This document shows, piece after piece, positions 12,762-25,383 of a stretch of DNA of 64,000 nucleotides. The stretch spans positions 2,356,001 to 2,420,000 of the forward strand of contig JAPEIS010000012.1 of NCBI GenBank assembly GCA_029531795.1, written 5' to 3'. The DNA comes from Sclerotinia nivalis. Taxonomy: Eukaryota; Ascomycota; Leotiomycetes; Helotiales; Sclerotiniaceae. Numbering within the stretch: the first letter of the stretch is position 1; the number at the start of each line of letters is the position of its first letter. The position numbers and the translations under genes are program-made. The notes under the pieces are model-generated. The model worked only from the letters and a program-made list of their open reading frames with translations, was not told the origin of the DNA and did not search any database.

Positions 12762-13699
12762 ATGTCTTGCCCGGATTGCTTTCGAGGAGGAGTCACCACC
12801 ACAGCTCCAACCGGTACAGAAACTACTATTCACGGTCTTCCAACTTATGTTGCACAACCAGAGGATGGAGTTACGCCAAAGGGTATAGTTGTCATGATCA
12901 CCGATGCTTTTGGTTGGGATTTTGTGAACAATAGAGTGTTGGCAGATCGTTATGCCAGGGGAGGGGAATTTTTGGTTTACTGTCCCGACTTTATGAATGG
13001 TTCGTTTACTTCCAGCTTCATCTACCGCACAATGACAATTCTGACCTTTTCACAGGTAATTCAATGGATCCTCGCGCCATATCCATGTTTGATAAGATTA
13101 TGGAACCAGCGTCTTGGCTTACGACTATTTTCTACAAACCTATATATGTTTTTCAAGCAATGGCTATCGGAATTCCTTGGAAAATGAAGACCAAAATTCC
13201 AACTACTCATCCTAAAGTCCTCTCCTTCTTCCAAGCCCTTCGATCATCCGAACCTCCTTTTCCAACCAACAATCTTAAAGTTGGTGTTGCGGGATTCTGC
13301 TGGGGAGGAAAACATACCATACTTCTTGCACAAGACAGTCTATCATCTCGCATTCAAAGACATCATTCCCAAGCCGAGTCTTCTACTCCCCAACCCTTGA
13401 TCGACTGCGCATTTACTGCCCATCCTTCTTACATTGAGGTACCGAAAGATATCGAAGCAATCAAAATTCCAATAAGTGTAGCAGTTGGAGATGAAGATTC
13501 AGTTATGAAAATTCCTCAAATCAATCTGATGAAGGAAATACTCCGAATGAAGAATGATGGAAATTATGAAGTCAATATTGTTCCAGGTGCAAAGCACGGA
13601 TTTGCTAGTCGAACACATCCTAATGATAAGCATGAGATGGAATGTGCAAACAGGGCAGAGACCCAGGCTATTGACTGGTTCAAGAGATGGTTTACTTGA
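12762..13699 (+). CDS. Dienelactone hydrolase family protein (293 aa)
   Basis: Two exons, 12762-12999 and 13056-13699, separated by a 56-bp intron (GTTCGT...CACAG), phase consistent. The product is a cytosolic-type alpha/beta hydrolase. It starts MSCPDCFRGGVTTTAPTGTE, the usual opening of fungal DLH-like proteins, and carries the nucleophile elbow GFCWGGKH (Cys nucleophile). A downstream Asp lies in AVGDEDSV and the His in PGAKHGFASR, so the Cys-Asp-His triad is complete. Such proteins hydrolyse dienelactones or other thioesters and lactones; the actual substrate is unknown. It is convergent with the HR-PKS, 558 bp between stops. Since the PKS has no release domain, a role in chain release or lactone opening is a reasonable guess, but fungi hold many unrelated DLH paralogues. 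Confidence 0.9.
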
Positions 13700-14257
13700 C
13701 AATTATTATTGTCCAAGGTGTTAAAGTCCGAGTCTCTCGTACATAACGCGTCCTGTCCTCACCTTCCACTTTACTCGCAGTGTATGATTATGGGCTTCCC
13801 TTTCCACGGCAAGTCTTGTCGTTGCAATATTTCAATACATTTAAATTTCACACCCCGTCCACTTAACAGTCTGTGTCTCAACTTATAGTGGGGTTATTTC
13901 TTCCTACGGAGGAGTACTTTATATGTCCCATTCACACCAGCGACTTAAGATGATTATTTCTAGATTTTGATTCAGTTGCCATCCAATTACGATAATGATT
14001 GTACCACTTCTTCATAGCTTTGAGAAGAACGATCGTTTTGCATTCAAACCTCTCTGAAGCTAGCACCGGACTGTACAGGAGATGAAATCAACCTGCTGGC
14101 ATACATCAATCATCTTTTGTGTAACAAGATGGCAAGTGCCCTCTTTCCTTTGGAAAAGGTCGCCGATACGATTTTTTTCATTCTAGGTGAATTAAACATT
14201 ACAAGAAGTATTTTGGAATGTCACTATCAGTTTAAGTCATGAGTATAAGAACACACA
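13700..14257. other. Convergent spacer between the hydrolase and the PKS
   Basis: 558 bp with no coding frame of note; presumably the two 3' UTRs. Confidence 0.5.
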
Positions 14258-17200
14258 TCAGTTATCCGCCCAGCTTGTCTGCTTATAGACACTTTTCCTA
14301 GCAGCCAAGCCTGCCACATCCTTTATGCCCAAGTCCCCTAATATGTCAAAAATCGCGACATCAGCACCTATTTTTTTCGCGAACCAATTTCGAAGTTCAA
14401 TTGCAAGAAGCGAGTCCACGCCATGTTGGTGCATCGGCTTATCATCTCGAAGCTCATCGATAGGAATTCCAACCGAGGTCGATAATCTATCCATTAAAGC
14501 TTGTGTCACTATCACCGCGGCTTCAGCCACTGATGCAGCACTCGCAATCTGCGCGGAAATATCAGTTTTCGCGTTGTTGCCATTGTTGGTATTTTGGGTG
14601 TAGTCTCCTGCTATCTGGAATAAATGTTTGAAGGTGGGTAGGTATAAGAATGGTGGTAAGTCAATATTCTTGGCGAAGAGGTTAGCTGGTACCTCCAGTC
14701 CAATCAGAGGCTGACAAGACCTGCAGTCCAACATTGGAAGTGTAGGGTTGCAATAGTAATCAAGGAGGGCATGAAGTTGTGCAGTATAGATTGGAATCAA
14801 AGCTCCAGATGACTTGGCACGATTCATGAGTGACGGATCCTCTGCCAGCATACCATCTTCTTCCATAATTCCTAGATCAATTGAGACTGCTTTCTCTCCA
14901 TGTAAAATTCTGAATTGGGCTAAGGAATCCAAGTAGGTATTTCCTGCAGCGTAACAACCTTGTGTCTCTCTGCCAACTATCCCAGAAATTGAAGACAGGC
15001 AGAGAAAGAAGTCCATGCCTTGAGGAAGTGACTGATGAAGATTCCATGACCCAAGAACTTTGGGCTCGAGGCAGTCCTTCCAGTCTTCGTATGACACTTT
15101 CGTGAAGGTGGCGTCCTAGAAAGGCAAGAATATCAGTATATTTTCAAGCCAGATGCACCATGCATTGAACTGCTTACTCGCATAACTACCGCGGCTTGGA
15201 TGCAACCCTTGATGGGGGGCATGTGCTGTGAACAAGTCTTTAAACACGTCTTGAGTGATCTCAGATTTACAATATCGCAGGCCGGTGTCACTAAATGAAC
15301 ACCCTGATCCTTGAGCTCTTCTTGCAATGATTTTGAGTACTTGTTCTTTGACCCACGTCGCGAAAGGACGATCATGTTTTTAGCACCACGACTTGCCATC
15401 CACTTGCAGATACTCCTTCCGATACCACCAAGGCCACCTGCAATAACATAGCTTGCATCAGGGTAGAACTTGAAAGACGGCTGAACATCGAGGATAGCCT
15501 ATCATCAACATGTTAATCTTTGCCATGACGGAGAGTTTGGTTAGGAAATAGTAACATCATACCTCAATCTCTTTTTCTCTATCGACCTCGAGCACCAACT
15601 TGCCTCTGCTTTGGCCGCTTTGCAAATGCCTAAAAGCCTGTTCCATTTCGGAAAGCTTATATACTTGCAAAGGCTGCGACGTGCGGATTTGGCCTTGCTC
15701 CATTTTCTGAATAAGAATCGTCAGAAGACTCTGCATGTAGTGCGGTCTATCCTTCGTCATCGCAGCCATATCTACAGCTGAAAATGATACATTCCTAGCA
15801 AATGGAAGCATCGGTAGTCGTTCGGCGGATTGTATGTCTTTTTTACCAATCTCGATGAAGCGTCCGTATGGAGCAATACACTCCCACGAAGCAATCAACC
15901 CCTCTCCGGATAGAGAGTTCAACACAACATCCACACCTTCACCTTTGGTCATCCGCAGAACGCTTTCAGCAAAGACTGTATCCCTGCTGGAGAATATATG
16001 GTCCTCTGAAAGACCGTAAGTCTCCATGAGAAATTCTTTCTTAATTTGCGAACCAACAGTTGCGAAGATCTCCGCCCCAATTTCTAGTCCGATCTGGATC
16101 GCAGATTGACCAGTACCACCCGCCGCTGAATGGATAAGGAGAGTTTCTCCTTTTTGCAGACGAGCAACTTTATGTAATGAGTGATACGCAGTCCCAAAAG
16201 TTGTCGGAAGCCCGGCAGCGAGAGTGAAAGGAATATTAGATGGAAGTATCACCGCACACTGATAGTGGCATCGAACGTAAGTTCTGCAGGTATCTGAGTA
16301 AGCAACCAACACTCTGTCGCCGATTTTGAAGTAACCTTTGGCATCGTCACCGACCCGAGATACGATTCCGGCACACTCTGTTCCTATTTGGGTCCCATCG
16401 CCCAATCGACCGAGAGCCGTTAGGAGGTCCATAAAGTTCAAGCCAATGGCATGAGTCTGAACCTCAATATGTTGCTTTTGCAATGGTTCTCCTGCTGATT
16501 TGTCATGAATAAGCTGTAGAGACTCCAATAGGCCAGGAGTTCCAACACTAATGCGCAGTGGCGGACCTTGATCAAGTTGAAATACTCTCAGCTCGGTGCG
16601 ACAGGTTTGAATTGAAATGTGACGATCCAGTGGTCGCTCTTCGACAATCCTTTTGATTTGGAGGAGCCCGTCAATTTCTTTATATTCTGGCTCGAAAGAA
16701 TGAGACGCGGCGTGTTCTGAAGTGGTTGATAGGACTTGGCAGATGTGTTTTACGCACCTCGGAAGGTTATGCGTCTTATTAGCTTCTGAGATCTCCAATT
16801 CGAGTGTAACAAAGACGAGTGCTGTATCTTCTGCGCGGAGAACTCTTGAGAGGCCGTCTACTACTCCACGATTCGGTCCACCATTGCTCCCTACAGCGCC
16901 TTTAACCCATAATAGCTTGACCTTCGACCTGATCAACAGTTGGAATGCTTTGTATTCGCTAAGCGTAAAATTCCAAATTGCGGACGCGTCGACCTCCAAC
17001 AAAGATATACATGATTTTCCGCCTAGGGCATCAATTTTGCTTGCCTCGGAAAGAGTCACTATTTCACAGCCAAGATATCCATTCTCCAAGAAGTGTGCCT
17101 GAAGCATATGAGACATCTCTAGCTGCAGGTTAGAAGTTTCCCGAATCATTATTATCGGTGCGTCATTATTAGGCATTTCTGTCGTTGTTGTATGCTCATT

Positions 17201-20200
17201 TGTATCCACAGCGGTGAAGATCATGATGCTCGATTCCTGGCAGGACTCGTTCTGGTAATCAGTGAACGTGATGTCAACCTGTGAAAATCCGTTCCGTGTG
17301 CATATATCGTTCCACCCGGCTTCCGTGACGAGTGGCCCTGTTTCCCGTCCGTCAGTGCCATCTGATCAAGGGTTAGTAAACAATACAAATGTATCATGTC
17401 CATGCATTCATTGGTCATCATACCTGGCCACCATCCGGGCAACAGCCCAAATATGAAATTACAGCCCAATTGGTCGGGTTTCGTTGGCTCTACCAGCACT
17501 AGTTTTCCTCCACTTTAAGTTGGAATAAATCAGCATATTTCACCATGCTGGAAATTCATTACTCACATTTTCAGGAGCTTTCGGATTCTTCGTATTGTGA
17601 GGTTCAAGTCCTTGGTGACGTGTAGTGCCTTGTGTAGGTTTGTTAATCACCATACTAGGCGGGGAATAAATCGTTTCGACTTACTGATGCTGCTATCACC
17701 ATATCATATGTATTATTTTCAAAGCCTTGGAGCTCGGGATCTTCATCAATATTAAGTATAGAATAGTTCAACCGCGAGCCATGGTGAACAAACTTCCGCT
17801 GCGCCTCCGGGAAGAAAGACCGAGAGATATCGGTAAAGTCGTAACTATCATACATTGGAGTGCTGGTCTCTGCACTGGCATCTGATGTTGGTGGCATCAA
17901 GCTATTGAGCATGTGAGTTGTTACGCCTCCAGTTCCAGCGCCTATCTCGAGAATTCTCATACTTGGATCCTTGTGCGCTAAAGCCTGCATGTATCGCTGC
18001 ATGGGCTTGAGGAACCTCGCGCTGTTGGAAATTTCAGCATAATATTCCGCGGCCAGATTTGTCTGAAATAGTAGTGCAAGCGGGTCGACCGATCCGTGAA
18101 GGATGTCTACTAGATTTTGTCCAATCTCAACATAAGTTTTGCCTTGTACATTGCCTTCCGCCAAGCTAGTACTCAAAGCATCTTGATACTTGATATCTTC
18201 AAGTAGGGATGGTGAATTAGGCAAGATATCATGCAAAGCACCGGCATGAAAACGCTCTGCTTGAAACTCCATCCAGCGGACATACTTTTGGTAGTGGGGC
18301 TCCGCGGTGGCCAGAATAGCTCTGTCGACAACTTTGAGAGTTTTTGTGATATAGGCAAGAACCATAAAGTGCACGGCCTGAGAAAATTCGACGGGCTCAG
18401 GGGTATCGGCGTTCCCAATTTCGCAATATGAAAGTTTTTCCTGGGAGCTCATCAGAGACATGTCAGGCTTCCAATCTATGGAGTAGCATAATCTGGGAAG
18501 CTTGTTCGGAATGCTTTGCACGTTCTCATCATTCGCTACAATAGTGGCTTGAAGACCATGGATAATGATAAGAGGTGCTTTATTGTCCCTGTCAAGGCCA
18601 AAAATAGAGGCACCGCTCTGCGAAATGGTGCTCGGAACAGACTTTGCGCACACAGTGATAGAATTTGAGCTTGGATAACTCAACCTTTCATTCGAAATCC
18701 ACATACTGTTGATCCGAGTCGGGACCATCGTAGGTGTCTTTTGGTCCTCTCCCCGAGATGTCCCGATCAATGAGAGCTGGAACAGGCCATCAAGACTTGT
18801 TGGGTGTATTACGTGCTCTTGCACATGATTTGAGCTATTCTCTGCAGTCCATCGAAAGAGATCCAGTTCTCCTATGGCATCGCCTTTGGCATTATACGAG
18901 ATATGATTGAGGCGGCGGAACGCTGGTCCGTATTGAAGACCACAGCTTGCTAAATGTTGATAAATGACATCTGAGTCAACTCTAGAAGTGCAAGATTCAT
19001 CTTGTGTCTGGTAAATATTCTCGTATACTTTGTTTCTTTCTCTCAGTTCCCGACCATTGTTAAAATCAGAATTCCTTTCACCATTTGTGGGTCGAATGTG
19101 TCCCCGACATACTAAAGTCCATTCATTGTTGGAAAACGCGTACAGACGGAATTCTGACCAATTCAGGGATTTATCCAGGATACGTGGAGCAGCAAGTAGA
19201 GTAAACTGAGTATCTACACCGCTTTGGTTCGTTGGAACAATCAATGGAGACTGAAAAAACACGTCTTTCATCCTAAACCCAGAAAACTTTGCATTAGTAT
19301 CTGGTCCTGATCCGGCAGTTTGTTTCATGGCTTCGATGGCCATTGCTAGCATCCCCGCAGCAGGGTATAATATTGTATTGTTTATCTATCCGAGAATTAG
19401 GACGATGCATAATATAATATATTGAGATTTACCTTATGATCGTCAATCCAAGGCATTTCTTGAATCTTGAGCGTGTGTCTCCATTTCTTCTCAAATGGTG
19501 TGGAGTCTGGTGATGGGGTACCTAATAAGTCGAGTCGGGCGTGCTTTCGAAATCGAAAACATCTGCTTAGTCTGTTTTCTGTCCAATAGATTTTGGAATG
19601 ATCGAAAGGATACTCGGGGAGGTCGGTCAACACTTTTTGGCGGCTTGAAATCTTACCCCTCGGGTAATTAACAGTGGCCAAATTGATATCGTAACCATCG
19701 CATTTCAATTCCCCCACGGTTTTTAATGCTGTGTTTAGACCAGAGCCATATCGTGTTAACATTGAGTAGTATTTCACACGGTCTGACATTTTAAAATGCT
19801 GTAGAATGTCTTTGATTGGTCCTCGAAGAGCAGAATGTGGCCCAATTTCGATAAGGTCATTAACAAACGGGTCGCTAGAGCCATCTTCTGCTGATATATG
19901 TAAGGCAAAGTTCAAAGCTTCCAAAAATTTCACTGGAGATGTGAGATTTTCGACCCAGTATTTGCTTTCCAGGAGCTCCTGTTTCTCCATTTTGCGACCG
20001 AAGACTGAAGATACCATGATGGAACTCTGTAAGTCAGAAGCGTCTCCAGCTTCTAGTTCGCCTATCAAATCGAGATATCGGTCTGCAATTTCATACATAT
20101 GAGACGAATGATACGCTACCTGAACCTGAAGTTTGCGAGCAAAGATGTTTCGTTCATCAAGTAGAGCCTTCAGGCGGACAACCTGAGAGACATTGCCGCT

Positions 20201-23036
20201 GACAGTGATATTTGCTGGACTGTTGTAGCAGGCTACCGAAAGGTCGAAATTATCATACTCGGCCTTTATTTCATCCAAGAATGGCAGAATCTGGTAGCGA
20301 TCTAAGCCCACAGACATCATTGTACCTTGGAAGCAAGGCACTAGGCTACTGGCCAACAGCCCGCGGAAATACGCAATTTTCAATGCGGATTGTCGAGAGA
20401 TAGCTCCCGTACAGTACCTATATCTCAATGGTAAGCACGTAGTCAGTGAAAAACGACTCGAATTGGAAAAACACTCACGCGGCCGCAATTTCCCCAGATG
20501 AATGTCCAATGGCAATAAGTGGTTTCACCCCAAAACTAGAAAGGAGATCAACAAGAGCAATTTGCAATGCGGTGCATAGTGATTGACTAAGACCTGGCTC
20601 ATTTACTTTGGATTCTACTTTCGTCTTTTCTAGCTCTTCTAAAGATAACTTGGATTAGTACGAGGTTGATAAATTCTCAAAAAGCGGACACAAAAAGAAT
20701 CATTTACCAAATAGTGACCAACTGGCCCCAACCGCTTGGAAAACAAGCGCAGATTCTTGCAGGCTATGTTTGAAAATAGGGTAAACAATGAGGTCCTGTC
20801 CCATTTGAGCCCATTGGGCACCTTGTCCTGTGAATATGAAACCGAGCCGACGGCTTGTAAGTCTAGAAGTATTCACCGGCTCTGAAATACGGCTGGGCAA
20901 ATCTATCAGGTCCGGCAATGATTTAATAATTGCGAAAGATTTCCACGATAGCGAAGTACGGCGTTCGGTCAATGTATAAGAAAGAGAATCAAGGAAGTGT
21001 TCGAATTCAGCATTGCTCATGGCCTTGTTTATTCTGGTAAAATACTCGACGTATTTTTTCGCCATTCTAGCCATTCCCAACTTGTCTGCTGTGGACCAGA
21101 GCAAAAGTTTCGGAATGGTGGAAGTGAGCATTGGTAGATGCCCATGAGATTGCACGGGACTGGCAGTATCTGGAGCCATAATCTGACGAGGGCTTATAGA
21201 GGGTACTTTCTGAACAGTTGCATGTTGCCCGTCAAGCTTGTGGATCCTTAAGTAATTATATGCATCATCAAGGACGACGTGGCAATTGGTGCCTCCAAAT
21301 CCGAAGGAATTTACGGAAGCCCGTCGCAAGCCATTATGTGGCCATGGTCGAAGCTCGACAGGAAACTACATGCAGGTTAGCCATACACAGAACTAGAAAG
21401 CAGAATCAATCAAAAAACCTCTAAATTAAGTTCCTTGGGATCAATCTTAGGGTTCAAAGACTCAAAGTTGGCATTTGGAGGAATCAAGCCTCTTTCGAGA
21501 ATCATGATGGTTTTGATCAGTCCCGCCATACCACTAGCTCCCTCAAGATGCCCAATATTTGATTTTACAGCACCACTATAAGCAGTTAGAAAATTGATTT
21601 GCTTCGAGACTTCCAACTTACATAATAAGAGGATGGCAGAGGCTTCGTTCTTTTTTGAAAGCGGTACCAATTGCGGTAGCCTCTAAGGGATCACCCAAAG
21701 GCGTTCCGGTGCCTACTACGTGTCAAATACTAATACCATGCGTATGGTCTGGTTAATGCAAACCATGTGACTCGAAAAATCCCGTGGATTTCATGCTTAA
21801 GCCCGCTTTCAGGTAAGTTTCTTGAATGAGCCTCTCTTGTGCTTCGCCATTAGGCTGTGTAATTCCAGGAGTAAATCCATCTTGGTTGGTTCCAGTGGAG
21901 CGAATCACACATCGAATAGTGTCGCCGTTCTTCAATGCATCACCAAGCGTCTTTACAATTACTACACCAAAGCCCTCTCCTCTCGAGTAACCGTTAGCTC
22001 GGTGGTCAAAGCTGTAGCAACGGCTATCGGGAGAAAGAAAATTCATGTTCGAGAGCACCGCAATGGCTTCCAAGCTGAACATGAGATTGCACCCAGCGGC
22101 AATTGACTAGATGGAGGCACTGTTAGGAAGTCTTCGTCAACGAGGAGTTATGGCGCCGAACCATTTTTGATTCTCCGCTCCATAAATCTTGGCACGCGAG
22201 ATGGAGGGCCGTTAAGCTACTTGAACAGGCAGAATCAACATTGACGGAATTTCCAGTGAAGTCGAAGAACCAACTTAAGCGATTAGCAAGCATCGCTGGG
22301 GAAGATCCAGTAGCGCTGTATCTTGGCAAATCTTGTGGATTTTTTGGCATGAACGCTTGGTAATCATTCGTGAAACATCCCGTGTAAACCGAAGTTTTCG
22401 ACTTAGCAACCGACTCCATTGGCAAACCCGCTGTTTCGGGCACTAATCAGCTTGAATGATTTTATGATCGGATTACGTGACTTCACACTGCAAAAGAAGA
22501 CTGACGTACCGTTTTCTAGGGCTCTATAGGTAGCCTCTAAAAGACCGCGTTGCATTGGATCCATGTCTGGGGCTTTGGCTGGAGTGATGGAGAAAAATGG
22601 TGCATCGAAAGTGCCAAGTGGTTGTTTTAAGAAATGCCCGCCTCTACACGGTATCTGATTTCTTGTTAAAAAAAAAATTCTTGTATTTAGTAGCATGGGA
22701 CGGCAAAGCCATAGGAATGCTTACCGTATCCGTTCGACTTGTATCTGGATGATAGAATGCATCGATATTAATACGATCCTTGGGATAGTCCGACATCACA
22801 CATCTCCCAGCTGCAACCATTTGCCAAAAAGACTCTTCAGTGACAGCATCTTCTGGAAATCGAAGAGATAAACCCACAATAGCCAAGGGTTGGACCTTTT
22901 GCTTATCCAGTGCGACTGTATAGGTCTCTGAGTCGTCAGAGAAATCCATAACATGATCCGTTCCTTGGCTTTCAGAAAGGGTATTTCTAGCGCTGGCATT
23001 AATTGCCACGATGCCTTCTTCCAATGAGGGTGCCAT
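14258..23036 (-). CDS. Highly reducing polyketide synthase, KS-AT-DH-cMeT-ER-KR-ACP (2649 aa)
   Basis: Fifteen exons reassembled by phase: 23036-22725, 22654-22510, 22430-22162, 22106-21764, 21712-21622, 21575-21419, 21365-20708, 20638-20479, 20417-19433, 19385-17685, 17628-17567, 17512-17424, 17361-15563, 15498-15178 and 15115-14258, total 7950 nt. All key residues are seen. KS has Cys221 ([10 protein letters not shown]), His356 ([12 protein letters not shown]) and His396 (KSNIGHLEG). AT has Ser705 ([11 protein letters not shown]). DH has His1039 and Asp1239 ([10 protein letters not shown]). cMeT has the SAM motif [15 protein letters not shown] near 1520. ER has its nucleotide loop [12 protein letters not shown] near 2070. 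KR has [10 protein letters not shown] near 2275 and Tyr2419. ACP has Ser2599 ([11 protein letters not shown]). The protein ends soon after the ACP: no thioesterase, reductase or condensation domain. It should build a reduced, C-methylated chain from malonyl-CoA. In the DH motif HxxxGxxxxP the Gly is Asn. Intact, with no frame breaks after splicing. Confidence 0.95.
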
Positions 23037-24009
23037 AACCGCAAAGTGGTGATATGCTGAGGACACTGAATAAAATGCCGGCAAATTTCCAAGCTTAAAT
23101 TGGAAAGGGATAAGGAAGATTCAATGAAGCATGAAGGAGATCTCTTGCCAGTTCCCAAACATATGTATGAACGCTGGACTGAAATATACGTCTCGGTTAT
23201 TCTGAAATACAGAGAATTGTGTGCCTCTCTGTGCAACGGTAAATTGGTAAGGTTGTCCCTCGTAAAAAGTCTTGTCATAGAAAAGTAACATAATCTTACA
23301 TTAGTGGTTTATCTTTGTCTCTTCCCGTTACACTTACCCCGTGAAAATCGCCCGTTGACAGGGCTTCATCTCCAAAAAATGAATCGGTCCGTAGATTACA
23401 CTTCAGTATACGACTCTTTAGTTGTGCTCGTGAGGCATAATGTATACATTGAGAAGGTAACAGGAGAAAAATCGGACTTCCTTGATCAGTTTGCAAGACA
23501 ATTTTCCGAGTTACCTGGCCGTCATCTTCAGCTGTTGTCCTACTATCTCTGGTAATTCTGCATGTCCAAGATGTCGGTCCTGTCCGAGGATATCAAGCCG
23601 GCACACCGACTCGGCTTCTTTGAACTACTGCAGATCATTTTGAAGCTGACAACTCCATACCACTACCCTGCGCCGCATACAAGTACCGGGATAAAAAACG
23701 CACTACTTTCCTAAAGAATGATGAATAGATGTCAGCGTTGCATTTCGAATAATTACACTGACCGAGTGTGAGGGATATTCATCCTTCAATCTTAATCAGC
23801 AAAAAACTATCCGACAATTACAGGGATAAATTTTCGTAATTAGGGCTGAAGTGATGCTGAAGTGATGCCGGAGGTTAAGTCAGAACCTAAAGGTTACCAC
23901 AATAACTCATTGCTTATTTTTTCATTTCTAGAAATCCCATTTTAGTTTCACAATGTCAGCCAGTAACTGCAAAAAAAAGCATTGATACCCTACTACGCAG
24001 CCTTGTACT
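23037..24009. promoter_or_regulatory. Promoter region of the PKS / 3' flank of the monooxygenase
   Basis: About 970 bp between the monooxygenase stop and the PKS start (tandem minus-strand genes). Only short chance frames. It should hold the PKS promoter; I see no operator I can name. Confidence 0.5.
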
Positions 24010-25383
24010 TTATAACCGAAAGCCCCAGTTTTGAGCTCCCCTTGCCAGTCGAAATCGAAATTCATGGTACAAATGGCCCACAAGATTATCCATATACTCA
24101 GAACCAATAGCCCTGCTCCAATGCAGAGTAGTATTTGCAAAGGAAGCTACTTTTTCCTCATAAGCCTCCAACGTGATTTCGCCCGAAATGAATTTTGAAA
24201 GAAGTAGACAGTGCAATGCACATTGGTTCGTGCTTTGCGCTGCATGTGGTCGAAAGAGTGCGAATGCATCTCCGACTAAGAATAACTTGCCGTCGAAATG
24301 TGATGCTCTTGGTGAAATGCAATCATAAATTCCCGTGACAAACGGTACGTTGATCTTGATCACTAACTCCCTGATTGGGGCAGGGAAGTTTTCGTTGCCG
24401 TAAGCTTGTTTTTGTGCCCATACCTCTGGACGAACTTTACCGAATGGTACAGTTCTCTGATGTCGTATCCCATCAATATCAGTCATCATAGACAGATATT
24501 CAGGAGAGTCCATTTGACAAGTATCGTACCAGACAAGGTTTACGTGTCGTTCTCCTGGCTTGATACTGCCGTCATCCCCCGGAATCAGGTACCTGGTCGC
24601 CATTAGCGGGTTTCCTACACCATAAGCCGAACATACACTACAATATAATACCGATCGGCATGGTAACGGATGCATCTGTCAAAAAGGAAATTCAACGTTT
24701 CTTTCGAAACAGCCTGCTCTGGCACTACGCCCCGCCAGGTAAGAAATCCGGCATATGGAATTTTCACATCCGAAAATAGAAGTTTTCTGGTGGCGGAGCC
24801 CGCACCATCTGCAGCAATAACCAGATCAGGATGAAGAACCTCGTCATTGCCGGTCTCAACATCTTGATAGGTGACGGTAAGACCAGCATCTTTTTCGTAA
24901 GAAACGTTTGTAACACGTTTTCCCACATCGTAAATTGCGCGCCCTTCTTCTGGAAGGCTCGGTGGAGGTGAGGGAACGTAATCACTTTTAAATTCATCGA
25001 AATTTGCCCTCAATCTGTAATAAAATGTTTTCCAATTGGTGAGTTTGAATGGAACTGGTCGACTTTCGATTACATTGAGATTAGCGTCAACAACTTCCAG
25101 CTTAGAGGCGGTAACAAAGTGCGGGCGATCTCGGATCTTGTCATGTCTCTTCAAAAGTTCCTGGCCGTGAGCGCCTGTACTCATCCCAGCTGCTTGACTC
25201 TCTTGAATGGAGGTCTGGTATTGTTCAAGAATGTGCACGTTATGAGAAAGCTGTTTGAGCATCACGCCATGCATCAATCCAGCTAAGGAGCCCCCAATCT
25301 GTATGATATCAAAATCAACTTGATGCGGAAATAATCTGCGGATTGTCACTCACGATAACCACATTCAATTTGTCTCCGGCCAT
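24010..25383 (-). CDS. FAD-dependent monooxygenase (419 aa)
   Basis: Three exons: a 10-codon first exon 25383-25354, then 25298-24652 and 24592-24010. The introns are 55 and 59 bp (GTGAGT...ACAG; GTATTA...CCAG) and the phases agree. The first splice completes the FAD-binding beta-alpha-beta motif: VVI then IGGSLAGLMHGVMLKQL. Other family marks are the DG motif (VIAADGAGSATRKLL, about residue 190) and the GD motif that binds the FAD ribityl chain (FLVGDAFALFRPHAAQ, about residue 330). This is a para-hydroxybenzoate-hydroxylase-type flavoprotein, expected to hydroxylate or epoxidise using NAD(P)H and O2. Its position upstream of the PKS in the same orientation suggests oxidation of the polyketide. 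A naive reading shows two overlapping frames at 24615-24675; the intron at 24593-24651 resolves this, so it is not a frameshift. Confidence 0.9.

Noticed and set aside
21753..22443. Apparent frameshift in the PKS KS domain
   Set aside because: A 55-bp intron at 22107-22161 joins the two frames in phase and restores the expected KS sequence.
24010..24675. Separate gene on a new frame after 24615
   Set aside because: It is the last exon of the monooxygenase, joined by the intron at 24593-24651.
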